Positions 25,549 to 38,639 of a DNA stretch of 64,000 bases are shown here, piece after piece. The DNA is from Diphasiastrum complanatum (lineage: Eukaryota; Streptophyta; Lycopodiopsida; Lycopodiales; Lycopodiaceae), in contig CM055111.1 of the NCBI GenBank assembly GCA_029204225.1, positions 28,108,340 through 28,172,339 on the forward strand, given 5' to 3'. The translations under genes were made by a program, and so were the position numbers. The number at the start of each line of letters is the position of its first letter. Within the stretch, counting starts at the first letter, position 1. The notes below the pieces were generated by a model that saw only the letters and a program-made list of their open reading frames with translations, was not told the DNA's origin and made no database searches.

Positions 25549-26751
25549 GTGGTTCAAAAGGGCAAGCAACATTATCTAGCTGATCATGTTTCGCGAATTG
25601 AATCCACACCAGTTAATACTGAAGTGGATGATGAACTGCCAGATGTTGCATTGTTCTATGTTGAAGCAGTATCTAAGTGGGCAGCAGATATTGTTAAGTA
25701 CCTGACACTAGGACAACCAAATGACTCCTTGACAAAAGTGCAAAAGAGACAATTGATTCATAAGGCTCAACCTTATCAATTAATTGCAGGACAATTTATC
25801 GTCGTGGATCAGATAATATTTAACGAAGGTGTATTTTACCGCATGAAGTACCAGATTTAATCATGTTTTCACATGATGGCATGGGTGGAGGACACTTCTC
25901 TACAGATATTACTGTTCGCAAACTTTTACAATTAGGTTGTTGGTGTCCTACGCTTCACAAGGACATAGAAAATTTTATTCAGACATGTGATGTTTGGTTG
26001 TTGATGTGAAATCTACGGCCAAGTTTCTATATGAAAATATTATAATCAGATTTGGATGTCCGATCGAGATTGTCAGTGATCGGGGTACACACTTTGTTAA
26101 TCAAACAATAAAGTGTTTACTGGAATATTTTTTTGTTATACACAAATTTCGTACTCCCTACTATCCCAGAGGGAATGGCCAAGCTGAATCGTCCAATAAT
26201 ATCCTCTGCACCATTATGACGAAGACAGTTGAAGCGAGTTGGTCTGATTGGGAATATAAACTGTATGCAACATTATGAGCATTCAAAATCGCTTACAAAA
26301 ATAGTACAAATCAAGCACCTTTTCAACTGGTTTATGGTCAAGATGTTGTCATGCCAATTGAATTTTTGATCCCATCCTTACGCATAGCAGCAACGAAATA
26401 ATTAAATGATGATAAGTCTTTACAACTCCGTCATGAAGCGTTGCACAAATTATGTGAAACCCGATTTATGGCAGTTCATGCCTTAGCAGCAGAGAAAGCA
26501 CGCCACAAGGCATGGCACGATCGTCGCTTACACAAAAAAGATCTAAAGGAGATCTTGCATTGATGTACAAAACCAAGCTGATCAAGGAAAAGTTGAAGTT
26601 TACCGGTGAAGGCCCTTATAAAGTGAAGAAAATCTTGAACTATGGTACAATAATTCTTGAACACTTGGATGGAAAACAATTTGATACTCCGGTAAATGAC
26701 AGTCGATTATGCAAGTTTTGGCAGCCTGCTCCACCAGTTCAACAAGCCTGA
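25549..26751 (+). pseudogene. Gypsy integrase, internally deleted
   Basis: The RNase H-integrase connection (KGKQHYLADHVSRI) is followed by the HHCC zinc-binding region (GGGHFSTDITVRKLL, CWCPTLHKDI, about 25880-25990). The catalytic core is cut: sequence jumps from the last zinc-binding Cys straight to STAKFLYENIIIRFGCPIEI, losing the segment with the first catalytic Asp. The second Asp (SDRGTHF) and Glu (GNGQAESSN) are present. The C-terminus (FTGEGPYKVKKIL) ends with a stop before 26751. No chromodomain is seen, in line with a non-chromovirus. Confidence 0.82.
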
Positions 26752-26989
26752 TCTCAATACTTTTCTAAATTTTACTTGTTTTTAGATTTTTTGTTTTTAG
26801 CACTTAATTTGCTAAGATTTTTGAAAAAAGATAGTAAAAAAAAAACAAAAAAAGTAAAGCAAAAAATGAGAAAAGACTGATGAGCAAAAGCCAGAAAGTC
26901 ATCAACATAGGAAAAAGGAAGCACAATAATTTTTTGATGGAAAAAGACTTAGAAAATTACTGTTTTGGTCAGATTTGGCCTATACAGTA

Positions 26990-27320
26990 CCAGAAACCTT
27001 CGTTGAGCTCTCAGATTGTACATCCACTCTAGATTTATCGAATTTGAGGTGGGTGAAGATTCATGTCAAGGGAAAACCCAGTTTTTGAGTTAGGCGAAGT
27101 ATCACTGATATGCCATTTTGGAAACCTTCATCGAGCATCTTGACCTCATTATGAACCTTCGTTGACCTGCTAGATGACCTTAAAATGTTGAAATTAGGTT
27201 GTCTATAGGTTCAGATTGTGACAAAATACATTTATGACAGTACCTGGGTGAAGGTTCATCCTTTGCCAGACCTAGAAAACATTCGGCTAACAGGTTCAGA
27301 TCCCTAGAAACCTTCGCCAA
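26990..27320 (+). repeat. Dispersed AACCTTCG motif, 3' of gypsy pol
   Basis: Variants of AACCTTCG(T/C)(T/C)GA at about 26994, 27121, 27153, 27306, and inverted near 27249 (GTGAAGGTTCA). Same motif family as in the gypsy leader at 21.3-22.0 kb. Confidence 0.6.
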
Positions 27321-27470
27321 GATTTTTATAACCTATTTTAACAACTGTTCATGCCTGCAAATTTTTGTTCAGAACTGATCAGCCAAACTAGTATTCAGTG
27401 TAATGGACCCACCAAATTCACCTGTAATGGACCCATCATTGAGCCTTCAATCCACGTTGCTGCCTAGCTA

Positions 27471-28364
27471 TTGAACAACTTCCTGATGGTTGGCAACCTC
27501 AAGAAAGACTGCATCACATCACAGATCCTCTATAGGATAGTGAAATCCCACACCAAGTTGGCCAAGGCCCCTCTTGAACCATATAATTGGTTCAAGACTG
27601 TTTCTGGTGAGTTCAAGCAAGCTATTAAGGCCAATATTAAGCAGCAGTTCATTGCCGGCTCTTTATTGTCCCTTTTAGTCCCTTCTCACTTCAAAAATAG
27701 AATCCATGGCTTCCACCTGGATTTTATGCTTTCGGTCTATGAAGAAGCACCGGCAGAGTCATCTCACCAGGCCTCGAGTTCTCATAGTCGTCGTCATCCA
27801 CGCAGCGAGATCGTTATTCCTGACTCACCTTCCGCGTCACGACGCCGCACTAGGCATACCTCGTCAGCTACGCTTCCCACCCCTGTTGTTGTTCACACTA
27901 AACTTCCCATTACCCCAGCCTCTGATGCTTCCCTCGCCTCTGCTTCCATTCAAGGACAGTTTGTGACCATTGGGCCTACCATTCCCATCACAGCTGCCCA
28001 AGCCGCCTCACCCCCGCACACCGAAGCCACCTCACCAGACACACAGTTCTTCATGGATATGTTCGATGATTCCGACCCCCTTGGGGCCACCAAAATTTTT
28101 GAAATGCCCCAGAGCCCTGCGCCCTTTGAACTCCAATCCCCTGGAAGAGGATTCGGACATACTGTTGGTGTTGAAGATGTCAACCAGCAACCTCATAAGG
28201 AAGACAGTCCAGCCACACTTTGGGTCGACAAAGCTGTAAAATCACCAAAACAATTCGACGCCACAATGCTTGAAGGGCTTGAAGAGGAAGAAGATCAAAT
28301 CTACCAATATTGCCAATTTAGAAAAATCAACATCTACTTAATGAAAGAGATGCAAACTCAATAA
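27471..28364 (+). CDS. Unrecognised 297-codon ORF, Ser/Pro/His-rich
   Basis: Long open frame about 0.7 kb downstream of the gypsy pol stop. The first ~85 residues look like an ordered domain (YRIVKSHTKLAKAPLEPYNW, IKQQFIAGSLLSLLVPSHF). Residues ~90-230 are low-complexity Ser/Pro/Thr/Ala with Arg-His patches (SSSHSRRHPRSE, RRRTRHTSS), followed by an acidic stretch (FMDMFDDSDPLG). GC content is clearly higher than its neighbours. The last ~22 codons (from 28296) come from a copia LTR scrap, so the natural C-terminus is lost. I recognise no family. It could be an extra ORF of the gypsy element or the 3' part of a captured host gene; the ATG at 27471 may not be the real start. Confidence 0.4.
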   Translation: MNNFLMVGNLKKDCITSQILYRIVKSHTKLAKAPLEPYNWFKTVSGEFKQAIKANIKQQFIAGSLLSLLVPSHFKNRIHGFHLDFMLSVYEEAPAESSHQASSSHSRRHPRSEIVIPDSPSASRRRTRHTSSATLPTPVVVHTKLPITPASDASLASASIQGQFVTIGPTIPITAAQAASPPHTEATSPDTQFFMDMFDDSDPLGATKIFEMPQSPAPFELQSPGRGFGHTVGVEDVNQQPHKEDSPATLWVDKAVKSPKQFDATMLEGLEEEEDQIYQYCQFRKINIYLMKEMQTQ

Positions 28365-28390
28365 GAACTTAATCAAAGGGTAATACCCCA
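28296..28390 (-). repeat. Copia LTR scrap
   Basis: Matches part of the LTR at 2173-2822 (near 2240-2320: CTACCAAT, AGAAAAATCA, GAGATGCAAAC, GAACTT blocks). It fixes where the preceding ORF runs into transposon DNA. Confidence 0.6.
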
Positions 28391-29145
28391 TTACATGCAT
28401 ATTTTTCTTGAAATATTATTTTTTGATCCAAAACCCCAATGAATCTACTCAATTGATGAAGATAAACATTGAATATGAAGAAATATCTAATGGTCGTGAC
28501 AATGACAAGTTATTCAAATATATATCAAAGATAAGAGGCCTAAATAAGTGTGACTGAAGGAAGGACTATAATGCAAAGGGCAATTATGAAACGACATGAA
28601 CCTTAATAAGAAGGCTAGCCCTAAGAGCAGAACATTCCAGAAGATGCATTTATTATGCCTCAAGCAAATGTTGCAACCTTCCATGTGCTTGCTTCTCATT
28701 GGAGCAAAGTCACGTGACAAGGATGCCACCTAGGAATTTGACACTTGTAATTTTTCTATTGGATGGAATTAGTTAATTAAATCAAATAAGAAGTGGCATA
28801 TCGATTACTAAAGTGCTACGTACTTTCACGCTCGTTCCCTATATGTACACCACTTACACTTCAATACAACCACCGAGCTTTTCAGGAGATCACAGAGAGA
28901 GGTTGAGTCTTCAAGTTTTCCTGCTCTCTTATACTAAGCAAATGCGGCTAGTGCAGTAGGACAACTAATTAGTTCATAAATCTTAATGGCCAATTGGCCA
29001 TAGTGAGCTGGCATCTATCCAGTTATTACTTCCTGGAAATTTACTTGCTAAAAGGAAAAGTCTATAGCTTGAGCGATTCTCGAGTATCTTTGTAGACTGT
29101 CTAGAAACTTGCATAAAACTGTAGAACTGGATAATAAGTGAATAA
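28391..29145. other. No recognised gene
   Basis: AT-rich, stops in all frames. A promoter-like stretch (CTATATGTACACC near 28850) is suggestive only. Confidence 0.3.
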
Positions 29146-29316
29146 AGATTAAAAGATCGATTAGTTGATGATCAGGATAATAGTCCAATAGATTCTGACA
29201 CAAACAACAATATTGAGAGAGGGTCCGATTACTATAGTGATGATGAAATTCATCTAAGTGGAGATGAGTTGCAAGATATATTGGCTAATGAATTTGAATC
29301 TTGTGATGATGAATAA
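29146..29316 (+). other. Possible acidic C-terminal exon
   Basis: 57 open codons ending at TAA 29314-29316, with coding-like character: DSDTNNNIERGSDYYSDDE and GDELQDILANEFESCDDE. Strongly acidic, no family recognised. It may be the end of a transposase or a captured exon; no upstream exon could be assigned. Confidence 0.25.
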
Positions 29317-30089
29317 ATTATATATATATGTCACAACCATTTTTGTGATAAAATGATAGTTTACATAATTATTGCATCTTTATACATTCTTGTATTTTTT
29401 AAGTTTATCTTTAGTTCTATCTAACAATCACTTCGGATTCAATTTAAATCAAATGCTTTCAATCAAATCTATATCTTATTAAAGATCTAGCAATTTAATT
29501 GATTGAGTAAAGGAAAATAATTAGCTAGTGAGAATATGCTGATTATTCTATATGCTTCAAAAACATTTTCCTTCTGAAACATCCTCACTATATTGAAAAT
29601 TTATAAAAGTAATATCTTCATATCCTAATTCTAGTCGAAATGACTTTTCTTTTCAAATAAAAAAAATGGTTGTAGATATACACCTACTGATTGCGATATT
29701 CCTTCTTTGCCCAGTCCAAAATGTTGGCAATGCAATTCATCACAATCAAGTACGCACAATCATGCAAATTATATATTCACATTGTCATTTTACTAATATC
29801 ATGAAAAGAGCACACATAGAACATGAGCAATTTATGCCTCTAACTATGTCAAATGACAAAATTGAAACAAAAACTAATGTATTTTCACTCAATTGTGCTT
29901 ACTAAAATTTTCAGAAAAACCAATAGATTGTGTGGGTAATTACAAATTATCTTAACCAATAAGAATGTCTCAATACACATTGATAATAACTTCATAATTT
30001 TCTAGCATATGAAATGATAGCCATTCGTAACATATGACAATACTAGAGCAATCAAAATATTTGATATCTAAGCTAGCGAGCTATTAATT

Positions 30090-30325
30090 TGGCCACACAT
30101 GGCAAATCACCAAAGAATTCTCTATAATTCTGCCATGCATGATAGTCTCACATGAGGCAAAATCTCCAGATTACGTCTCACATGGAAAGGTGGTTATTTA
30201 ACAACTTTTCATGGCTCTACCATGCATGGTTGTGCCACGCCAACATATAAGATGAGATATTAAAAAAAATGGATTTTAAAAAATTTTGTGTGGTTGTGCC
30301 ACACGTGGCAGAGCCACGTTTACAA
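30090..30325. repeat. Cluster of GCCAC..GTGGC palindromic repeats
   Basis: Repeated short palindromic motifs: GGCCACACATGGC (30092), TGCCATGCATG (30131), CCATGCATGG with TTGTGCCAC (30220-30238), and GTTGTGCCACACGTGGCAG (30292-30310). Possibly part of a decayed foldback element. Confidence 0.45.
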
Positions 30326-30807
30326 GGGTTCATCCTTCAATTTTGGCTCTTTTGGACCTTGGGAACTCTCGCATGGGGTGTTAATATGCAAGCTAACTCT
30401 CGCAGAGATTTCTGTGTACCTATCTCAATGAGATGGAGCGTTAGAAGTCCATGCGAAGGCTACTTAGCAGTATTTTTAGATTTTTAGGATTTTTTGGATT
30501 TTTTGGCTAATTTGGCAAAATGGCTAGGAACTAACTCTCGCAGGCAATACAATAGGTTCCGTTGATGTGACAGAAGGTATTGACAAGTCTACGAGAGTTA
30601 CTTCAGTCTAAACAAGAAGTTATTAAATTTGATATGTTTTTTTCGTCCTTTTTTCCTACCAAAAATAAATTTTCATGTTTTTTGATTTTTTATTGGTTTT
30701 TTGGACTTATGGAAGGGATTGGGTGCATAGAACTGAAACCTCCCACCCCACAATATCTCTACACAATGCATTCAAGCAAAAAATCACAAAAAAGCGGCAA
30801 ATCTAAC

Positions 30808-30897
30808 ACTAAACCACACTAATTACACCACACTATAGTGCACTACACTAATCACACCACACTACACTGCACTAATCACACTACACTACACTAATCC
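30808..30897. repeat. Minisatellite of ACACTACACTAATC-like units
   Basis: Imperfect tandem repetition of CACTACACTAATCACAC-type units over about 90 bp, with small variations. Confidence 0.75.
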
Positions 30898-31068
30898 CAA
30901 AATCAGATTTTTTTAGTGAAATGGAATGGTGAGAGATAAGAAGAAAGTGAGAGAAGAAAAAGAAATGTTATGCGGTGAGATGAGTGTGTGGCGCTTCCCG
31001 GCAACGACACCACTATTGTGTCGTTTTTGTAGCATAGAGGTTTCGCTACCTCGCCTTCACCTGGTTAG

Positions 31069-31214
<146 letters not shown>

Positions 31215-31364
31215 TTCCAAGAAGCGAGAGGTTTGGGAGGCCCGAGCACCTTTCCCAAACTATGCAGTCGCTACCTAGAGAAAGGAGAGAAGAAAGAGGG
31301 AGAGTGCCTAGGTTAAGAGAGGCTTCGGAGGCCCGAGCACCTTCTTAAAGCTATTCACCCAACC

Positions 31365-31466
<102 letters not shown>

Positions 31467-31728
31467 AGCAGAGTTGTATTAGAATGAGAATAGAGATACA
31501 ATACAAAGGAAATGGCTCCCTTTTATAGATTCCCTAGGTGAGCCTCCTTCATTTTGATTGGCCACACTTAATGGGCAAGGAGGGTGCCAACTCCCTCTCA
31601 CTTATTAAATGCTAAAAAATGAATAATCTAATCAAGATTATCTCGATATCTACAAATCCTCCAACAATATTCCCCACCAAAGCTGGCGGAAGTCCCACAA
31701 CGCCTCATGAGATTTATTACTTGGAGCT

Positions 31729-32250
31729 CTAATTTGTCTCACGCCGAAATTTTATGAAATGGTCATCTAGGCATGACTTGTTGAAAACTATGTCATGTGG
31801 AAAAAGACATTTATTGGCCCCGAACAACCAATTGGAAGCTGACCATGTAACAAATTTCTTTTCCCATGAGCCACCCATCATTGTCGCACAGTAGTACAGT
31901 CTTGCTAACAATAGTTGATCTGGTACTTTGTCTGATGCCATTAAAATATTAGGATTAAAAAATTTGACAGGCAAACAATCATCCCATCTCGTAGGAATTG
32001 ACGTCAAAGTAGCCAAATCTTTAACAAAAATGGGTGACTGTCTAAATGTGGTATCTAGCAAAAAAAAATATTATTGGACATATGTTTGGAGTGCTTAAAT
32101 GAAAATCCACTGATGTGTTCCAATTGAACGTCAGGTGGATGATTGGCCAATTCGGTGTAAGGATGGTAATTTTATCCAATGATACACTGCAATCCTTCCA
32201 TTTGCTCCTTCGTGGCATAGGCACGTAGTATGTGCGGGCTCTAATACCAA
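31729..32250 (-). pseudogene. Leader/ORF of minus-strand LTR element
   Basis: 32250-32236 on the minus strand reads GCGGGCTCTAATACCAA in complement, i.e. TTGGTATTAGAGC, a slightly altered Met-tRNA primer-binding site, 2 bp from the LTR end at 32253. Beyond it lie two open frames (32224-32042 and 32061-31729) that appear to be one frame split by a shift. The second reads WDDCLPVKFFNPNILMASDK and WSASNWLFGANKCLF. I do not recognise the protein as gag; it may be a captured gene piece. Confidence 0.45.
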
Positions 32251-32252
32251 TC

Positions 32253-33616
<1,364 letters not shown>

Positions 33617-33749
33617 AGTATGGATCAATATGCAACTGCCTAGAACTAGCCACATAACTCCTTATTGAATCGGGAGTCTTCTTGGAAAGAGTCTTCCTCC
33701 AAGGGGGTTGCTCGCCCAATGTTGGCATCTTATCCGATTCTTTCCCCAT

Positions 33750-36386
33750 ACAGCTCCGGTTTTGACTGAGAAATTTCAAAAATTTGTAGAATTTGACTCA
33801 CATACCCAATTTAAGTGATTTTTGGTGCAAAATCAAGCATTTTCTATAGTGAATCTAATCCCTTGATTAGTTCTTGGATTAGATCAGCCAAAAAAATAAA
33901 ATTGAAGCTTGAATTAGGAACATTAAATGATTTTCTCTAATTTTTTGAGTGTATGTTGAAGTTGAGAGAGATTTTGCCACAAATCATAGATTAAGGAGTG
34001 ATATGCAAGGTGAGAGGATGGAATCCATTGTACCATCACTCTAGATTTGTTCAAGAGTGATAGGGTCAAGTTTAGAAGCATCAATTTGCTAGAAAACACC
34101 CTTGGATTTGTCCTCCAAGTGAAACCTTTAAGAGTTTCTAGTGCATATAGAGCATCCGATGCAAATCTTTTGTAGAATTTGACATAGATTGGCTTAAATT
34201 GAGAGTTCTAGAAAAGAGATTGAGATCCAAGTCACATTGTTCAACCCTACTCAATTTTTTTAAGTCATTGTAAGGTTTGAAAAGAGTCATTAGGGTGTCT
34301 ATGGCAAAATGATGTGTTCATTCATAAAGATGAAAATTGTATGTTTTCAATCCTAAAGGCAAGTTGTAAACTTCTTATGAGAATAAGTGAAGATCCAAAG
34401 TGGACACTTATATCCATAAGCAAGTAGTTAGCCTTATTGAGATGGAGATACCTTCTGATTTCAAAATCGGAAAAATCATGCCAAGTTTTGGTGATTTTTG
34501 GACTTATGTTTCTAGCATAAGTAATCTTGATAATCATAGGAAGTGCATATTGAATGGTCATACTTGTTGTGATCATTATGAGACGTGGAGGTCTTGGATT
34601 TCCATCAAAAAGGAGCACCATGAAGAGGATCTTAAGGAGTCATCTCAAGGTTCAAATGTGCCAAGGATTGAGGAGGAGAATCCTTCTCAAGGTTCAAGTG
34701 TGCCAAGGATTGAAGAGGAGAGACCTTCTCAAATTGTGATTCCAAAAATAAACTCAAAAAATATGGTTGAATCCATGTGGCTCACATTTCAAGGGAAAGA
34801 GGAGCATATCTCATGTGGTATACATCACATAATTACTACTCTTATGTCATTTGATAAATCAATTTGCTTTAGTGAGATAATTGCATCTCAAAATTGGAGT
34901 AAAGCCATACTAGTTGAGTATGAAGTCTCTCTTGAGAACATAGATGATGTTCTTAAAAGGTTGAAATTGATCTTAAATCAATTAGAAAGCAAATGGTTAT
35001 TTCATCAAATGTATGATCTTAAGTCATGTAAGAGCAAAAGTGATTTGTTCACTCATAGTTTGAAAATTTGTATTGAGGCAAATTGTAAACTCTTTACGAG
35101 AGTACGTGAATCATCTTCTAAACACACTTATCTCCATAATGAAGTATTTAGCCTCATTGGATTTGAGATTAGCATGGTAAACAAGCATGAAGATATGATG
35201 CAAACATTTTGTTATTATAGCATGCATATTCTTGCCAATTTGGATGAGTCTAATTCTCTAGATCGTGGTAACATGATGGTAGATCTTTGTGATCCTAATA
35301 AATCAAGAAGCAATCTTTATTTTCTCATGAAGGAGCATGCACATGAAGAAGGAGCAAGCCTCAAGGTCAAGCATCTACATGAAAATTGGAAGGAATCAAT
35401 TTTGGAGGTGCTAGGGTGGTGCAAAGCTCTCAAGCTCATCAAAGATGTCAACATCAAAGAAGCACTATCATGGATATGGTGATTTCAAATCAACATCAAG
35501 CTCATTGGCTGATCTTCACACCTTTTGAACCAGCAAAGACCAATTCAGCCCATGGAGTCAAGTTCAAGATCTTCATGTTTTCCATCAAGCTAGATTTTTG
35601 AGGAGGAGTGTGAAAAATGCAAAAATAAGCTTGGTAGAGGCCAAAAATCTTGTATATAGATAAACACACATATGTGGAGCCTATTCCCACATGTGAAACT
35701 AGTGTACTTGCCATGTACCATAATCATATATGTTGTACATATGATTTAATTTAAGTTCTAGTGGCTAAAAAGGCCAAAAACTAGTTTTCTAGACATATGA
35801 CACATGGCATCAATCTATTGATTGCATGAGCCACATCCTTTGGTTAGGTGTCATATCACATGTGTAGAGGACAGCTCACATGTGTGGAATAATCTGAAGT
35901 TGGACTAAAAGTGCTCAAAATAGAAGGTTTTGTCCAAGTGTCAGTTTTGCATGACGAATCATCATATGACAAAGCACCTTCACACATGTGGAATCAGAGG
36001 GATGATCAGTACCACGAGCTCTCACTTATTGTATATATAGAGCCACATTTGGCCATAATCATTGTGAGACACCAATCTTGGTTTTGGAAGCAATTTTGAG
36101 TGATGCTCTCCATTTGTCTACATTTGTTTTGATTGTTTTGAGGTTCTATCAATGTGTACTTGATTTTTAGGTTGGAGTCCGTACTCAGACAGTGTTTCAC
36201 AATTGTGAAACTAGAAAGTACACCTACCTTCAATTAGCGATTGTTTTTGTTAGGATTTTGTTTCTGGAATTGATCTAGATTGATCTTAATCTCAAGTAGA
36301 TTGATAGATCAAGTAATCTGACAACCAATCCCTTCTTGAGGATCAGATTAGGATCCACTCTTGGTCCTTTTTGTACTTTTTGCACA
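33750..36386 (+). mobile_element. X1: LTR element carrying a novel ORF
   Basis: Internal sequence from about 33750 (shared with 45050-45230 of X3) through the ORF at 34400-35482, then a GAGGAGGAG polypurine tract (about 35600-35608) and a 778-bp 3' LTR at 35609-36386 (TGTGAAAAATGC...CTTTTTGCACA). The 5' LTR is missing. The LTR contains TTTCACAATTGTGAAA at 36195-36210 where sister LTRs have CACACGTGTG. The LTR is directly followed by a copia integrase frame. No complete gag or pol; a non-autonomous, copia-derived element. Confidence 0.75.
34400..35482 (+). CDS. X-family ORF, 360 codons, copia-derived
   Basis: Uninterrupted ORF ending about 120 bp before the polypurine tract. Residues 71-110 are acidic with a tandem repeat (SQGSNVPRIEEE / SQGSSVPRIEEE). 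Residues ~125-205 align with the integrase-RT linker and N-terminal RT of copia (MWLTFQGKEEHIS, SFDKSICFSE, ASQNWSKAILVEYE, KWLFHQMY; compare EWYKAMLDEYDA and CKWVFRLK in Copia-A), but lack YVDD and later RT motifs. Residues 226-360 are not copia pol: IEANCKLFTRVRESSSKHTY, FCYYSMHILANLDES, and a C-terminus ending EALSWIW. Residues 3-50 look like a diverged copy of 243-285, an internal duplication. Relatives: 52.1-52.7 plus 57.4 kb, and 45.2 kb. Function unknown; no enzymatic motif seen. Confidence 0.6.
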   Translation: MDTYIHKQVVSLIEMEIPSDFKIGKIMPSFGDFWTYVSSISNLDNHRKCILNGHTCCDHYETWRSWISIKKEHHEEDLKESSQGSNVPRIEEENPSQGSSVPRIEEERPSQIVIPKINSKNMVESMWLTFQGKEEHISCGIHHIITTLMSFDKSICFSEIIASQNWSKAILVEYEVSLENIDDVLKRLKLILNQLESKWLFHQMYDLKSCKSKSDLFTHSLKICIEANCKLFTRVRESSSKHTYLHNEVFSLIGFEISMVNKHEDMMQTFCYYSMHILANLDESNSLDRGNMMVDLCDPNKSRSNLYFLMKEHAHEEGASLKVKHLHENWKESILEVLGWCKALKLIKDVNIKEALSWIW

Positions 36387-38440
36387 CTTCTAGTAAGGTC
36401 GATCTCCCTGTCTGTCATAGTTGCATCTTTGGAAAGCAGGCTAGGATTCCTTTTAGATCAAACCATATGCATGCAGCAAAAAGTCTATTACATGTTGTTC
36501 ATACAGATATATGTGGACCTATGCAAACTCCTTCGTTACTAGATGCAAAGTATTTCATTACCTTTATTGAAGAATTCTCCAAAAGAACAGTTGTTTATTT
36601 CATTAAACAGAAATCAGCGGCTTTCATCAAGTTCAAACAATTCAAAGAGCATGCTGAGAATCAAACTGGTAAACGAATCAAAGCATTGAGGTCAGACAAC
36701 GGGGGAGAGTACATCTCAAACAAATTAAGGATTACTGCCTTAACAATGACATTGAACAACAATACATCATTTCCTATTCGCCTCAATAAAATGGTCTTGT
36801 TGAGAGAAAGAACAAAACCTTAGTTGAATCGGCAAAGTGCATGTTATTACATGCGACACTTCTGAAGTGCTTCTAGGCTGAAGTTGTTTCAACAACAACC
36901 TATATACAGAACAGATGTTCTACTAAAGGCCTCTCAAACAAAACACCATTCAAAGTTTGGACATGTAGCAAACCTTATTTATCAAACTTATAAGTTTTTG
37001 GTTGTACTGTTATGGTGCAGATTCCTCGTGATCTCATGAAGAAGCTCGACTTCCAGAGTATCAAGTGTGTTTTCATCAGCTACACTACTTCAGATCAAGC
37101 CTACAGGTTGTTCGATTCCATCGAGTGAAAGATATTCACTAGCTGGGATGTCATCTTCATCGAAGATCAGTTTCAAGACCTCAAAGGAAAGGGCAAGGTT
37201 CCCATGTAGTTGACCTGTCAAATTCTCCTGACACTTTGAACTTTCCAGTCCCGCAGGCGACTATTCCCATTGAAGGTCCAAGCTCTTCTACTTCCAACAA
37301 ACAACGAATGAACGGTGGGTCAGAAGATGATGATGTTGTAGAGCAGCAACTACAGTATGATAGAAACAATCAATTTCCTCTATTACCTAGAAGATCTTCA
37401 AGAACTACCAAACCACCCTACTGGTATATCGACGAGCCTACAGCCTACCTAGTTCAGGAATCAACATCTGTCCAAGAGGTACTCAGTCAGCCTGACTCAG
37501 ATCTCTGGAAAGAAGCTATGGATAAAGATTATTCAGCTCTTATCAAGAACCAGACGTGGACGATTGTCGGATTACCTACCAGCAGAAACGTAGTTGATTG
37601 CAAATGGATTTTCAAAGTCAAGTACAATGTAGATGGAAGCATCAACTGAAGAAAAGCATGAATATACAACGTCGATTACATTGAGACCTTCAGTCCAATA
37701 GTCAAGCATTCTTCTATTCAAATTTTGATATCATTTGCCATTGTAGCAGATTTGGAAATACATCAAATGGATGTACAGACAACACATTTCAATGGAGTTA
37801 TCGAAGAAGACATTTACATGGTGCAACCCAAAGGTTATATTATTGAGGGTAAACACAATCACGTGTGTAAAATCCATAAGGCACTTTATGGCTTGAAGCA
37901 ATCTGCTCGAGCATGATTTCAAAGGATCAATACTTTCTTTATTGATCACGGCTATACACCTAGCTCTTCAGATTCAAACATTTACTTCAAAGTAGTGCAA
38001 CAGTCTTTTATCATTATCACTTTGTACGTGGATGATACATTGCTTTTTAGCAATAGTACCGATCTGATAAAAGAAGCAAAGACAATGCTATCGTCCAAAT
38101 TTGACATGACTGATCTGGGCGAAGCTCATTTCTGCCTTGGTATACAAATCCACAGAGACAAAAAATAGAAGTTGATCTATATTACAAAATAGAGGTACAT
38201 CTACAACATGTTAGTCAGATATAAATCTGATCAATTGCAAGTTAGCTCTCTCACCAATGGAGCCAGGACTCAAATTGTCAAAGGACTAGTGTCCCCAAAC
38301 AATTCATGAGAAGCAGCAGATGCATGAGTATCCTTACCATTATATTATAGGATCTCTTATATACGTCATGATTTGTACCAGACCAAACATAGCTTTTGTA
38401 GTCAGCTCTCCCAGTCAGTATATGACTAATTCTGGTATAA
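36387..38440 (+). pseudogene. Decayed copia pol (integrase to RT)
   Basis: Integrase: CHSCIFGKQ, HTDICGPMQTPSL, KALRSDNGGEYISN, then frameshifts and stops through the rest of the core. The RT part at 37236-37649 (PRRSSRTTKPPYW, DLWKEAMDKDYSALIKNQTW, CKWIFKVKYN) stops at 37647-37649. RT continues at 37725 (MDVQTTHFNGVIEEDIYM, LYGLKQSARA) with YVDD near 38028 and TDLGEAHFCLGIQI. Fades near 38440 within the connection region. Its 5' part is replaced by the X1 LTR. Many lesions, old copy. Confidence 0.82.
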
Positions 38441-38630
38441 CACATTGTGTTTTTACATAGTCTGTAGTTTTACAAGTGTCTTTACACAGTCTGCAGAATT
38501 ACATGGACTGTTTCACAATGTCGCATTTTTCGCCTATCAAGAAACCCGTTGAAGAATGTATTGTCATCTTTTTCACATTTTTCGCCTAACAAAAATCTCG
38601 TGTAAAATCACAGTGTTGCATAAGCTTCCT
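38441..38630. repeat. LTR-like fragment
   Basis: Shares AATGTCGCATTTTTCGCCTATCAA-type phrases with 33190-33340 inside the 32.3-33.6 kb LTR, with repeated TTTACA...GTCTGCAG phrases. Probably a scrap of the same LTR family. Confidence 0.5.
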
Positions 38631-38639
38631 CCTTGTTGA

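Noticed and set aside
28800-29320. Possible complete host gene with promoter near 28850
   Set aside because: Only one short acidic frame is coding-like; no upstream exon or consistent splice sites could be built.
35911-36099. 62-codon ORF shared by two X-family LTRs (also 45985-46173)
   Set aside because: Lies wholly inside an LTR; conservation is explained by LTR similarity.
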